From contig NZ_CP108006.1 of NCBI RefSeq assembly GCF_036127095.1, positions 3,410,001-3,474,000 of the forward strand: DNA of 64,000 bases. The letters run 5' to 3'. This DNA is from Streptomyces sp. NBC_00335. GTDB lineage: Bacteria > Actinomycetota > Actinomycetes > Streptomycetales > Streptomycetaceae. A model generated the notes under the pieces. That model ran no database searches and was not told the origin of the DNA. It worked only from the letters and a program-made list of their open reading frames with translations. The position numbers and the translations under genes were made by a program. Shown here piece after piece: positions 54,133 to 62,511 of the stretch (the stretch's first letter is position 1; each line of letters opens with the position of its first letter).

Positions 54133-55101
54133 TTACTGGATCGCCACCTTCACGATGCCGGTGAGCGCGATCTGGGCGAGCGCGAGCGGGATGAGTACGG
54201 TCCAGGCGAGCTTCTGGAGCTGGTCCTCGCGCAGCCGGGGGTAGCTCACGCGGAGCCAGATCACCACGAAGGAGAGCGCGGCGATCTTGAGCAGGGTCCA
54301 GACCCAGCCGAAGTCGTCGCCGCCGAAGGGGCCGTGCCAGCCGCCCAGGAAGAGGACGGTGGTGAGGGCGCACAGGACGACGATGCCGGCGTACTCGGCG
54401 AGCAGGAACAGCGCGAAGCGCAGGCCGGTGTACTCGGTGTACGCGCCGAAGATGATCTCGGAGTCGGCGACGGGCATGTCGAAGGGGGGCCGCTGGAGTT
54501 CGGCGAGGCCGGCGGTGAAGAAGACGAGCCCGCCGACGATCTGCCAGGGCAGCCACCACCACTCGAAGGCGCCGACGATGCCGGGGAGCGACACCGTTCC
54601 GGCGGCCATGGCGACCGAGGCCGCCGCGAGCAGCATGGGGAGCTCGTAGGCGAGCAGCTGGGCGGCGGTGCGGAGGCCTCCGAGGAGGGAGAACTTGTTC
54701 GCGGAGGCCCAGCCGGCCATGAGCGAGCCGAGCACGCCGATGCCCATGACGGCGAGCGCGAAGAACAGCCCGGCGTCGATGACCTGGCCGACGGCGCCCT
54801 CGCCGGGGCCGATCGGGATGGCGAGGAGGACCAGGAGGTACGGGAGGAGCGCGACGGCGGGGGCGATCTGGAAGACGCGGCGGTCGGCGTTGGCCGGGAC
54901 GATGTCTTCCTTCTGCGCGAACTTGACTCCGTCGGCGACGAGCTGGGCCCAGCCGTGGAAGCCGCCGGCGTACATGGGGCCGAGGCGGCCCTGCATGTGG
55001 GCCATCACCTTGTGCTCGGCCTGCCCGACGACGAGCGGGAGCACGAGGAAGACGGCGAAGACGACGATCAGCCGCAGGGCGACGTCGAGGACGTCGTTCA
55101 C
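54133..55101 (-). CDS. nuoH: NADH-quinone oxidoreductase subunit H (second nuo cluster)
   Basis: Membrane subunit linking the quinone site to the membrane arm. The 322-residue product has EHKVMAHMQGRLGPMYAG, DGVKFAQKEDIVPANADR, the Glu-containing ELQRPPFDMPVADSEIIFGA and eight or more hydrophobic segments. GTG 55101 overlaps the nuoC stop by four bases (GTGA). Confidence 0.94.
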   Translation of the reverse strand: MNDVLDVALRLIVVFAVFLVLPLVVGQAEHKVMAHMQGRLGPMYAGGFHGWAQLVADGVKFAQKEDIVPANADRRVFQIAPAVALLPYLLVLLAIPIGPGEGAVGQVIDAGLFFALAVMGIGVLGSLMAGWASANKFSLLGGLRTAAQLLAYELPMLLAAASVAMAAGTVSLPGIVGAFEWWWLPWQIVGGLVFFTAGLAELQRPPFDMPVADSEIIFGAYTEYTGLRFALFLLAEYAGIVVLCALTTVLFLGGWHGPFGGDDFGWVWTLLKIAALSFVVIWLRVSYPRLREDQLQKLAWTVLIPLALAQIALTGIVKVAIQ

Positions 55102-56918
55102 GCGGCGCCTCCGGTGGGGTCGTTGGGGGTGGGGTCCGCGGGGTCCGCCTTGGGGGCGGACTCGGACTCGGAATCGGGCTCCTGCCCGGCCCCGGCGGAG
55201 CCCGGCGGGGCGGCGGCCGGGGTGGCGGGAGCCGCAGGGGTGGCCGGAGTTGCTGGGCTAGTCGGGTCGGCCGGAGCCGCCGACGTGGCCGGAGCTTCCG
55301 GGGTGGCCGGAGCAGCCGGGGTCGACGGTTCGGCCGGGGCTGCCGGTTCGGCCGGGGTCGACGATTCGGCCGGGGTGGCCGGAGCCGCCGGGGTGGCCGG
55401 AGCCGCCGGGGTCGCTGGAGCCGCCGGGGTCGCCGGTTCGGCCGGGGTCGACGATTCGGCCGGAGCAGCCGGGGTGGCCGGAGCAGCCGGGGTGGCCGGT
55501 TCGGCCGGAGCAGCCGGGGTGGCCGGAGCAGCCGGGGTGGCCGGTTCGGCCGGAGCAGCCGGGGTGGCCGGAGCAGCCGGGGTGGCCGGTTCGGCCGGAG
55601 CAGCCGGGGTGGCCGGAGCGGCCTGGTCCGCCGGTTCGGCGGGGGTGGCCGGAGCGGCCGGAGTGGCCGTAGGGGTGTCGAAGGCGGGCTTCGGGTTGTG
55701 CCAGGGGGCGTCCGCGCTGCCGCGTACCGGGCGGGCGGGGGCCTGTGGTTCCGCCGTGGGCGCGGCCTCGGCTTCGGCCGGGGCTGCTGCCTGGCTCGCG
55801 GAGCCGTCCGCCACCGAGCGGGTACGGCGGACCGGACGGGCCGGGGCCGGGCTCGCTTCCGCCGGCGTTGCCGCGGCGTCGGCCGGCGTCGCCACCGGCC
55901 GGGCGGGGGTGGCTTCTGCCGAAGCCGGGGTCGATCCTGCGGCCAAGGCCTCCGACTGGCTCGCGGAGCCGTCCGCCACCGAGCGGGAGCGGCGCGCCGG
56001 GCGGGCCGGGGACGCTTCCGCCGAAGTTGCCGAGGCTTCGGGCAGGGCCGTCGGGGGCTCCGGCTGGGCGGGGGTGGTTGCCGCCGGGGGCGGGGTTGCT
56101 CCCGTGGACAGGGCCTCCGACTGGCTCGCCGAGCCGTCCGCTACCGAGCGGGTACGGCGGACCGGACGGGCCGGGGACGCATCGGACGGGGGTGCCGGGG
56201 CTTCGGACGCGGGCGGGGTGGCTTCGCGGGGGGTGCGGGCCGGGCGGTCGCCCGCTGCGCGCGGGGTGCGGGCCGGGCGGTCGCCGGGGGCGCCCGCCGC
56301 CGCGCGGGGGGTGCGGGCGGGGCGGGTGGGGGCCGGGGGGAGCTGGCCCTTCATCGGGCCCCAGTCGTTGGGGTCGGGTACGCCCGGCGGGAGCATCTGG
56401 CGGCGCTTCGGGGCGTCGGGGTCGTGTGCCTCGCCCGGCTCCTTCGCGCCCGGCCAGGCCTTGGCGACCCGCGCCGCGAGGACGAAGTCCTTGCGCAGCG
56501 GGTGGCCCTCGAAGTTCTCGGGGAGGAGGAGCGGGACGAGGTTCGGGTGGTCCGTGAACGCGACCCCGAACATCTCCCAGGTCTCGCGCTCATGCCATTC
56601 GGCGCCGGCGTAGACGGAGACGGCCGAGGGCAGGGAGGGCGCCGAGTGCGGGACGGTGGTCCGCAGCAGGAGGCGGCGTACGCGGTGGTTCTCCAGGGAG
56701 ACCACGTGCGCGCAGATGCGGAAGCCCGTGCCCGGCTCGTCGACCGCGCTCAGCCAGTCGAAGTAGGTGCAGCCCAGCTTGTCGCGGGCGATCTCCAGGG
56801 CGGGGATCCAGCTCGCAGTGGGGACGTCGACCGTGAGGACGGAGTACGCGAAGGAGCCGACGGCTTCCTCGCCGAAGACCGTTCCCGCCGCGTCGGGGAG
56901 GGAGTCGTAGAGGTTCAC
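55098..56918 (-). CDS. nuoC: NADH-quinone oxidoreductase subunit C with a long repetitive C-terminal tail
   Basis: Peripheral-arm subunit. The 606-residue product has a normal NuoC core (residues 1-190) with [31 protein letters not shown] and [10 protein letters not shown] (signature around 109-145). After it come an Arg-rich zone (199-232, RPARTPR repeats), three copies of [13 protein letters not shown] (about 254-266, 309-321, 364-376) and a Pro/Ala/Thr/Glu tail with 15-residue repeats (about 418-606). Usual NuoC is 150-220 residues. No NuoD follows; nuoH starts directly. GTG 56918 overlaps the nuoB stop (GTGA). Confidence 0.92.
   Translation of the reverse strand: MNLYDSLPDAAGTVFGEEAVGSFAYSVLTVDVPTASWIPALEIARDKLGCTYFDWLSAVDEPGTGFRICAHVVSLENHRVRRLLLRTTVPHSAPSLPSAVSVYAGAEWHERETWEMFGVAFTDHPNLVPLLLPENFEGHPLRKDFVLAARVAKAWPGAKEPGEAHDPDAPKRRQMLPPGVPDPNDWGPMKGQLPPAPTRPARTPRAAAGAPGDRPARTPRAAGDRPARTPREATPPASEAPAPPSDASPARPVRRTRSVADGSASQSEALSTGATPPPAATTPAQPEPPTALPEASATSAEASPARPARRSRSVADGSASQSEALAAGSTPASAEATPARPVATPADAAATPAEASPAPARPVRRTRSVADGSASQAAAPAEAEAAPTAEPQAPARPVRGSADAPWHNPKPAFDTPTATPAAPATPAEPADQAAPATPAAPAEPATPAAPATPAAPAEPATPAAPATPAAPAEPATPAAPATPAAPAESSTPAEPATPAAPATPAAPATPAAPATPAESSTPAEPAAPAEPSTPAAPATPEAPATSAAPADPTSPATPATPAAPATPAAAPPGSAGAGQEPDSESESAPKADPADPTPNDPTGGAA
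55498..55632 (-). repeat. 45-base tandem repeat in the nuoC tail
   Basis: Units begin at 55498, 55543 and 55588 and are near identical, each encoding 15 residues in frame ([15 protein letters not shown] type). Shorter related repeats flank it from about 55300 to 55670. Confidence 0.85.
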
Positions 56919-57532
56919 GCGTCCGTCCCGGGAGCGGGGGGAGGAGTTACCAGGCCGCTCGTGAGCTGGGCCGGGGACGGCGCGGGGGTGTTCGCGTAGC
57001 GCTCCGCCAGCGATTCGCGGGCGATCTTCTCCTGGAGCTTGAGGATGCCCTGGAGCAGCGCCTCGGGGCGGGGCGGGCAGCCGGGGACGTAGACGTCGAC
57101 CGGGATGATCTGGTCGACGCCCTTGGTCACCGAGTACGAGTCCCAGTACGGGCCGCCGCAGTTGGAGCAGGCGCCGAAGGAGATCACGTACTTGGGCTCG
57201 GGCATCTGCTCGTACAGCCGCTTGACGGCCGGGGCCATCTTGTCCGTCACCGTGCCGGAGACGATCATGAGGTCCGCCTGGCGCGGGCCGGGCGCGAAGG
57301 GGATGACGCCGAGCCGGATGAAGTCGTGCCGGGCCATCGACGCCGCGATGAACTCGATCGCGCAGCAGGCGAGGCCGAAGTTGAAGACCCACAGGCTGTA
57401 GCGGCGGCCCCAGTTGAGGACCACCTTCATGGGCTCGGGCGCGAGGCGGGACAGGACGCCCAGCCGCTTCGGCTCCGGGAGCAGCTGCGGCTCCGACGGC
57501 ACGGCCGGGGTACCGGCCGGGGTCACAGCCAT
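56915..57532 (-). CDS. nuoB: NADH-quinone oxidoreductase subunit B (second nuo cluster)
   Basis: Holds the N2 [4Fe-4S] cluster. The 205-residue product contains [28 protein letters not shown] and [22 protein letters not shown], giving the four conserved Cys (CC, C, C). The C-terminus has a Pro-rich tail. ATG 57532 overlaps nuoA by ten bases; GTG 57526, overlapping by four, fits the pattern of the other junctions. Confidence 0.94.
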   Translation of the reverse strand: MAVTPAGTPAVPSEPQLLPEPKRLGVLSRLAPEPMKVVLNWGRRYSLWVFNFGLACCAIEFIAASMARHDFIRLGVIPFAPGPRQADLMIVSGTVTDKMAPAVKRLYEQMPEPKYVISFGACSNCGGPYWDSYSVTKGVDQIIPVDVYVPGCPPRPEALLQGILKLQEKIARESLAERYANTPAPSPAQLTSGLVTPPPAPGTDA

Positions 57533-57930
57533 TCGAGGACGCCCTTCTTGTACGCGTAGAGCAGGCCGACGGCCAGGAAGCCGAGGAAGACGAACATCTC
57601 CACCAGCGTCGTGGCGCCGTAACCGGCGGCGGCGAACACCGTCGCCCAGGGGAAGAGGAAGATCGAGTCGACGGCGAAGATGACGTAGAGGAAGGCGTAG
57701 ACGTAGTAGCGGACCTGGGTGTGCGCCCAGCCCTCGCCGACCGGGTCCACGCCGCACTCGTAGGTCAGCAGCTTCTCGCGGGTCGGGACGGACGGGCTCA
57801 GCAGACGGTTGGCGCCGAACGCCACCGCCACGAAGAGCACGCCGAGCGCGGCCAGGAGGCCGACGACCGAATACGTCCGGAAGTAGTCCGCGGCGAGCAC
57901 GGATACGGTCGATACCGTTGGTTCGGGCAC
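57523..57930 (-). CDS. nuoA: NADH-quinone oxidoreductase subunit A (second nuo cluster)
   Basis: Small three-helix membrane subunit. The 135-residue product has [20 protein letters not shown], the conserved YECGVDPVG loop with the Cys that becomes accessible in the deactive form, and [20 protein letters not shown] 57930 is chosen because GAGGAAC lies upstream; GTG 57954 would add eight residues. First gene of the operon, divergent from the kinase gene. Confidence 0.92.
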   Translation of the reverse strand: MPEPTVSTVSVLAADYFRTYSVVGLLAALGVLFVAVAFGANRLLSPSVPTREKLLTYECGVDPVGEGWAHTQVRYYVYAFLYVIFAVDSIFLFPWATVFAAAGYGATTLVEMFVFLGFLAVGLLYAYKKGVLEWL

Positions 57931-58085
57931 GTCCGTTCCTCGTTCCTCGGCCACTGTCGACGATCAGGTTGATCTGGTACGGACGGGAGTCTAGGGCCTG
58001 GGGTCCACGGGGTGGGGTTATCCCCCGTTTACCTCGGCCCGGCTACCCCATGGCATCGGACCTCCGCGCTTGGCAGGGTGGGCGC

Positions 58086-59279
58086 ATGACCGCGAGCAAG
58101 CACACCCCCGACGACGGCGCTCCTCCTCCCGTCCGCGCACCCTTCGATGCCGTGACGTGGAAGGAAATCGCCTATCTGCTGAGCAATTTGCCCGCCGCCC
58201 TCATCGGTTTCGTCTTCACGGTGGTGATGGTGGCGACCGCGGGCGGTCTGTCGGTGACCGCGATCGGTCTTCCGCTGCTCGCATGTGGTCTGTTCTTGTC
58301 TCGCCAATTGGGACGCCTGGAACGGGCGCGGGCGCGCGACCTCTTGGGCGTACGGGTCGACGAGCCGACGCCGATGCCCGGGCCGGGCCGCTCCGGGGGG
58401 TTCTTCCCCTGGCTGTGGGCGAGCCTGAAGGACCCGGTGGCGTGGCGGACCGTGCTGTTCGAGCTGATCCGGCTGCCGTGGGCGATTGCCACCTTCACGG
58501 TGGCGCTGACCGGGCTGTTCGTGCTGTGGCCGGTGCTGCCGTGGGTGGTGCGCGGGCTCGCGAACGTGGACCGCGCGATGGTACGGGGCCTGCTGTCCCC
58601 CTCCGACGAGCTGGAGCGGCGCATCGCCGAGCTGGAATCCGACCGCGGTGTCGTGGTCGACACGGCGGCGGCGGACCTGCGGCGCATCGAGCGCGACCTG
58701 CACGACGGGGCGCAGGCCCGGCTGGTGGCACTGGCGATGGGGCTGGGCCTGGCGAAGGAGAAGCTGCTGGAGGACCCCGAGGGGGCGGCGGCGATGGTGG
58801 ACGAGGCGCACGGGGAAGTGAAGATCGCCCTCCAGGAACTGCGGGACCTCGCGCGCGGGATCCATCCGGCGGTGCTGACCGACCGGGGGCTGGACGCGGC
58901 GCTGTCCTCGGTGGCCTCGCGGTGCCTGGTCCCCGTGAAGGTGGCGGTGGATCTGCCGGCGCGGCCGGCGGAGGCGATCGAGGGGATCGCGTACTTCGTG
59001 GTCTCGGAGCTGCTGCAGAACGTGAGCAAGCACGCGGGGCCGGGGGCGCGGTGCGCGGAGGTCGAGGTCTGGCGGACGGGTGGCTCCGCCGACGGGCGGC
59101 TGCTGATCCGGGTGTCGGACGACGGGCAGGGCGGCGCGAATGCCCTGGCCGGGTCGGGGCTGGCGGGGCTGGGTGAGCGGCTCGACGCGGTCGATGGCGT
59201 GCTGGTCGTCGAGTCGCCCGAGGGCGCGGGGACCGTGGTCACGGCGGAGCTGCCGTGGCGGGAGCGGGTGGCCCGGTAG
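58086..59279 (+). CDS. Sensor histidine kinase (HisKA_3 type) with DUF-type sensor domain, first of two
   Basis: Two-component sensor. The 397-residue product has an N-terminal domain with four membrane helices (about 30-85 and 125-170, putative sensor domain), then a linker helix (ELERRIAELESDRGVVVDTA), the phosphoacceptor motif IERDLHDGAQARLVALAMGL and an HATPase domain (SELLQNVSKHA, VSDDGQGGANALAGSGLAGL). The next kinase is a close paralogue. ATG 58086 is used, six bases after a CAGGGT box. Confidence 0.93.
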   Translation: MTASKHTPDDGAPPPVRAPFDAVTWKEIAYLLSNLPAALIGFVFTVVMVATAGGLSVTAIGLPLLACGLFLSRQLGRLERARARDLLGVRVDEPTPMPGPGRSGGFFPWLWASLKDPVAWRTVLFELIRLPWAIATFTVALTGLFVLWPVLPWVVRGLANVDRAMVRGLLSPSDELERRIAELESDRGVVVDTAAADLRRIERDLHDGAQARLVALAMGLGLAKEKLLEDPEGAAAMVDEAHGEVKIALQELRDLARGIHPAVLTDRGLDAALSSVASRCLVPVKVAVDLPARPAEAIEGIAYFVVSELLQNVSKHAGPGARCAEVEVWRTGGSADGRLLIRVSDDGQGGANALAGSGLAGLGERLDAVDGVLVVESPEGAGTVVTAELPWRERVAR

Positions 59280-59342
59280 GGCCTGGCGCCGGCCGGAGGC
59301 CCTGCCGCGGGTGGTGCGGCACCGCTCCGCCGTGACCCCGGT

Positions 59343-59612
59343 CCCCGCGCCTCAAACGCCGGCGGGGCTGATCTTGGCTGGGCCGGCTTGCCCCTAGGGC
59401 CGGACCCTGTGCCCGCCGTGGGTCGGTGCGGCGCCGTACCCGGGGACCAGCCCCCGGACCCCCGCGCCTCAAACGCCGGCGGGGCTGATTTTGGCTGAGT
59501 CGGCTTGCCCCTAGGGCCGGACCCTGTGCCCGCCGTGGGTCGGTGCGGCACCGTACCCGGGGACCAGCCCCCGGACCCCCGCGCCTCAAACGCCGGCGGG
59601 GCTGTTTTTGGC
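59343..59612. repeat. 117-base direct repeats (2.3 units)
   Basis: Units start at 59343, 59460 and 59577 (third partial) and differ at only a few bases over 117. Each contains the CAAACGCCGGCGGGGCTG core, recognised as a common Streptomyces intergenic sequence. Confidence 0.8.
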
Positions 59613-59650
59613 TGGGCTGGGCTGCACGTGCCGGTCGTTGGGGCTGGAAA

Positions 59651-59819
59651 TTGGCTACGCCAGCCCGTAGGTGCTGGCCCTCGGGCCGGAACTTGGCTGC
59701 GCCGACCCGTACGGGGCGGCCCCTCGGGCCGGAACTTGGCTGCGCCGACCCACGCGTGCAGGCCCTTGGGCGAGAACTTGGCTGCGCCAACCCGTACGTG
59801 CCGGCCCTCGGGGCTGGAT
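59651..59819. repeat. Four 41-43-base degenerate direct repeats
   Basis: Units at 59651, 59692, 59735 and 59777 share TTGGCTGCGCC(G/A)ACCCGTACG and GGCCCTCGGGCCGGAA-like halves. Confidence 0.7.
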
Positions 59820-59836
59820 CGCCCTGCAGGGTGATC

Positions 59837-59858
59837 CAGCCCCGCCGGCGTTTGAGGC
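59837..59858. repeat. Inverted copy of the 117-base-repeat core
   Basis: Reverse complement of the first 22 bases shared by the three direct units. Confidence 0.75.
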
Positions 59859-60096
59859 TCGGGTCTGGGCGGAGCCCAGGGAACGGGCGAAGGGCGGGGA
59901 GGGGACTTGGCCCCCGCGCAGCGGCCGCCGAGTGCCGAGGCCGGGCCGGGGCCGGGGCTGGGAAGGACAGGGCCCCGGAGCAGGGCCCGGGACAGGCCCC
60001 AGGGGCAGGACCCGGGGTGGGGTTAACCCCCCTCGGGAGAGGCCGACCTGCCGGATGGTTGGGGGTGGGGGGTTGGCGGGAGGGTGGGGGGACACA

Positions 60097-61419
60097 GTGG
60101 ATGAAGGGCGGGTTGGCGATATGGGTAGCGGCGCAGGCAGCGGTATCGGCAGGGTGGTGCGGGCTCCCTTCGAGGGGCGGACCTGGCGGGAGTTCGGGTA
60201 TCTGATGCTCGGGCTGCCGCTCAGCACCCTGTACTTCTCGCTCGCCATCACCGGCGTCAGCCTCGGCGCCGGACTGCTCGTCACCTTCCTCGGAGTCCCG
60301 GTGCTGGCGGGTGTACTGGCCATGTGCCGCGGGTTCGGGCGCGTGGAGCGGGCCCGGGTGCGCGGGATGCTCCGTCACGACATCGCCGAGCCCGCGCCGA
60401 TCCGGGCGAAGAAGAGCGGGGCGATCGCCCGGATGGGGGCACTGCTCAAGAGCGGGAGCGCCTGGCGGCACGTGCTGTACTCGGTCGTCCACTTTCCGTG
60501 GGCGGTGTTCGCCTTCTGCGTGGCCCTGACGTTCTGGGTTTATGGGTGGGCCATGCTGCTCTACCCGCTCTGGTTCTGGGTGTTCCCCGCCTTTACCGAC
60601 CAGCCGGGGCTGCAGGTCTTCCAGAACGACGACTACTCCCTCTACCTGGACTCCCCCCTCGCGATCGCGGCGACCTGCGCGACCGGGCTCGCCCTCACGC
60701 TCGCCACCCCCTGGGTGGTCCGCGCCCTGACCACCGTGGACCGGGTCCTCGTCTGCGGGCTGCTCGGGCCCTCGCGGCTCGACCACCGGGTCAGCGAACT
60801 GGAGTCCGACCGGGGTGTCGTGGTCGACACCGCCGCGGCCGATCTGCGGCGCATCGAGCGCGACCTGCACGACGGGGCGCAGGCCCGGCTGGTGGCGCTG
60901 GCCATGGATCTGGGCATGGCGAAGGAGAAGCTGACGCAGGACCCGCAGGCCGCCGCCCGCATGGTGGACGAGGCGCACGGGGAAGTGAAGATCGCCCTAC
61001 AGGAGCTGCGGGACCTGGCCCGCGGGATCCACCCGGCCGTGCTGACCGACCGCGGGCTGGACGCGGCCCTGTCCTCGGTGGCCTCCCGGTGCGCGGTGCC
61101 GGTACGGGTGGCCGTGGAGCTGCCCTCGCGGCCGGCAGCGGCGATCGAGGGGATCGCGTACTTCACGGTGTCGGAGCTGCTGCAGAACGTGAGCAAGCAC
61201 GCGAGGGCCCGTACGGCCGGGGTGGACGTGTGGAAGTCCGGCGAGCGGCTGCTGATCCAGGTCGCCGACGACGGTGTCGGCGGGGCCGGCGCCGTGGCCG
61301 GTTCGGGGCTGGCGGGGCTGGCCGAGCGGCTCGACGCCGTGGACGGGCTGCTCGTCGTGGACTCCCCCGCCGGCGGCGGCACGACCGTCACCGCCGAACT
61401 CCCCTGGCGGGCCGTCTGA
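60097..61419 (+). CDS. Sensor histidine kinase (HisKA_3 type), second of two
   Basis: Paralogue of the previous kinase. The 440-residue product has four membrane helices in a sensor domain with a larger extracytoplasmic loop (FPAFTDQPGLQVFQNDDYSL), then the same ELESDRGVVVDTAAADLRR, IERDLHDGAQARLVALAMDL and HATPase motifs (SELLQNVSKHA, VADDGVGGAGAVAGSGLAGL). GTG 60097 has a strong GGTGGGGGG upstream; ATG 60121 is a possible shorter start. The sensor domains differ far more than the kinase cores. Confidence 0.92.
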   Translation: MDEGRVGDMGSGAGSGIGRVVRAPFEGRTWREFGYLMLGLPLSTLYFSLAITGVSLGAGLLVTFLGVPVLAGVLAMCRGFGRVERARVRGMLRHDIAEPAPIRAKKSGAIARMGALLKSGSAWRHVLYSVVHFPWAVFAFCVALTFWVYGWAMLLYPLWFWVFPAFTDQPGLQVFQNDDYSLYLDSPLAIAATCATGLALTLATPWVVRALTTVDRVLVCGLLGPSRLDHRVSELESDRGVVVDTAAADLRRIERDLHDGAQARLVALAMDLGMAKEKLTQDPQAAARMVDEAHGEVKIALQELRDLARGIHPAVLTDRGLDAALSSVASRCAVPVRVAVELPSRPAAAIEGIAYFTVSELLQNVSKHARARTAGVDVWKSGERLLIQVADDGVGGAGAVAGSGLAGLAERLDAVDGLLVVDSPAGGGTTVTAELPWRAV

Positions 61420-61452
61420 GGCGACCCGAACGGCCCGTACGGGCGACATCGA

Positions 61453-61491
61453 CGACCGCACGGATGCCCGCACCTGGTGTCCGTGCGGTCG
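61453..61491 (+). terminator. Hairpin after the second kinase gene
   Basis: CGACCGCACGGA and TCCGTGCGGTCG form a 12-base stem with a 15-base loop. Confidence 0.65.
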
Positions 61492-61669
61492 TGTGTCGGT
61501 GCCGTTCGGCCCGCCCCGAGCGGGGGCCAAAGCCCTGACTTTCGGGGGCGGGTGGCTCAGAGGGGCTCCGAGGGCCGAAAACAGCCGCTCCCGGGGTACT
61601 CGTTGATCGCGCTCCGGCTGTATCCGGGCTCAAGACTGGGATGCTTGGCTGAGTCAGGGAACACGGGGC

Positions 61670-62368
61670 ATGAGCGGACGCGGGAGCAGCGGAGTCGTGG
61701 AAGACAGGGTGCGGGTGGTCATCGCCGAGGATTCAGTGCTGCTGCGTGAGGGCCTGACCCGGTTGCTGACCGACCGGGGGCATGACGTCGTCGCAGGCGT
61801 CGGGGACGCGGAAGCCCTGATCAAGACGGTGGCGGAGCTGGCGGCCGAGAACGCGCTGCCGGACGTGGTGGTGGCCGATGTGCGGATGCCGCCGACGCAC
61901 ACCGACGAGGGTGTGCGGGCGGCCGTGCGGCTGCGGCGCGATCACCCCGGCATAGGTGTGCTGGTGCTGTCGCAGTACGTGGAGGAGCAGTACGCCACCG
62001 AGCTGCTGGCCGGGTCCAGTACCGGGGTGGGGTACCTGCTGAAGGACCGGGTGGCCGATGTGCGCGAGTTCCTCGACGCCGTCGTCCGCGTGGCCCGGGG
62101 CGGTACCGCCCTGGACCCGGAGGTCGTGGCGCAGCTGCTCGGCCGCAGCCGCAAGCAGGACGTGCTGGCGGGGCTGACCCCGCGCGAGCGCGAGGTGCTC
62201 GGGCTGATGGCCGAGGGGCGGACCAATTCCGCGGTGGCCAAGCAGCTGGTGGTGAGCGACGGCGCGGTGGAGAAGCACGTCAGCAACATCTTCATGAAGC
62301 TGGGCCTGTCACCCAGTGACGGGGATCACCGGCGCGTGCTGGCCGTTCTCACCTACCTAAGATCTTGA
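61670..62368 (+). CDS. NarL/FixJ family response regulator
   Basis: Likely partner of the two kinases. The 232-residue product has a receiver domain (VVIAEDSVLLREGL, phosphoacceptor Asp70 in VVVADVRMPP, Lys in GYLLKDRV) and a LuxR-type HTH (GLTPREREVLGLMAEGRTNS, AVEKHVSNIFMKLGL). ATG 61670 with AGGGA upstream is used; GTG 61697 would drop nine residues. Its own promoter is not clear. Confidence 0.94.
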   Translation: MSGRGSSGVVEDRVRVVIAEDSVLLREGLTRLLTDRGHDVVAGVGDAEALIKTVAELAAENALPDVVVADVRMPPTHTDEGVRAAVRLRRDHPGIGVLVLSQYVEEQYATELLAGSSTGVGYLLKDRVADVREFLDAVVRVARGGTALDPEVVAQLLGRSRKQDVLAGLTPREREVLGLMAEGRTNSAVAKQLVVSDGAVEKHVSNIFMKLGLSPSDGDHRRVLAVLTYLRS

Positions 62369-62372
62369 TCAA

Positions 62373-62387
62373 CTGACACTCTGTCAG
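62373..62387. promoter_or_regulatory. Palindrome between the response regulator and korA
   Basis: CTGACACTCTGTCAG: six-base arms with a three-base centre, five bases after the regulator stop; possible operator or weak terminator. Confidence 0.5.
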
Positions 62388-62452
62388 GTAAGGCCGGATT
62401 CGGACAGACCGCCGAAGGGGCGGTCCAGAAAATGAGCACCCCGGGAAGGAAT

Positions 62453-62468
62453 CCCTACGGACGTAGGG
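62453..62468. promoter_or_regulatory. Palindrome upstream of korA
   Basis: CCCTACG and CGTAGGG around GA, 44 bases before the korA start; possible operator. Confidence 0.5.
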
Positions 62469-62511
62469 TTGACCGTGGGCAGTGCTCACGCCTCGAAGGA
62501 GGTCCAGTTCA

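Larger units (their letters stand above)
59280..60096. other. Repeat-filled spacer between the two kinase genes
   Basis: About 820 bases without a convincing gene. It holds a 117-base direct repeat (59343-59612), four units of a 42-base repeat (59651-59819) and an inverted partial copy (59837-59858). Everything right of 59880 is G-rich and of unknown purpose. Confidence 0.7.

Noticed and set aside
55098..56360. Region after the NuoC core considered as a decayed nuoD
   Set aside because: No NuoD motifs are visible in any frame; the tail is repetitive in frame and ends at a coupled nuoH start, so it is a tail, not a remnant.
53734..56613. Plus-strand open frame rich in GVAGAAG repeats opposite nuoC
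   Set aside because: Antisense of the Pro/Ala tail of NuoC; no independent start signal. NuoC is supported by its core domain and operon overlaps.
59343..59858. Repeats considered as a CRISPR array
   Set aside because: Units are 117 and about 42 bases without unique spacers of regular length, and no cas genes are nearby.
59543..60205. Open frame in the repeat-filled spacer between the kinases
   Set aside because: Translates repeats into low-complexity sequence with no start signal; overlaps the kinase 5' region in another frame.
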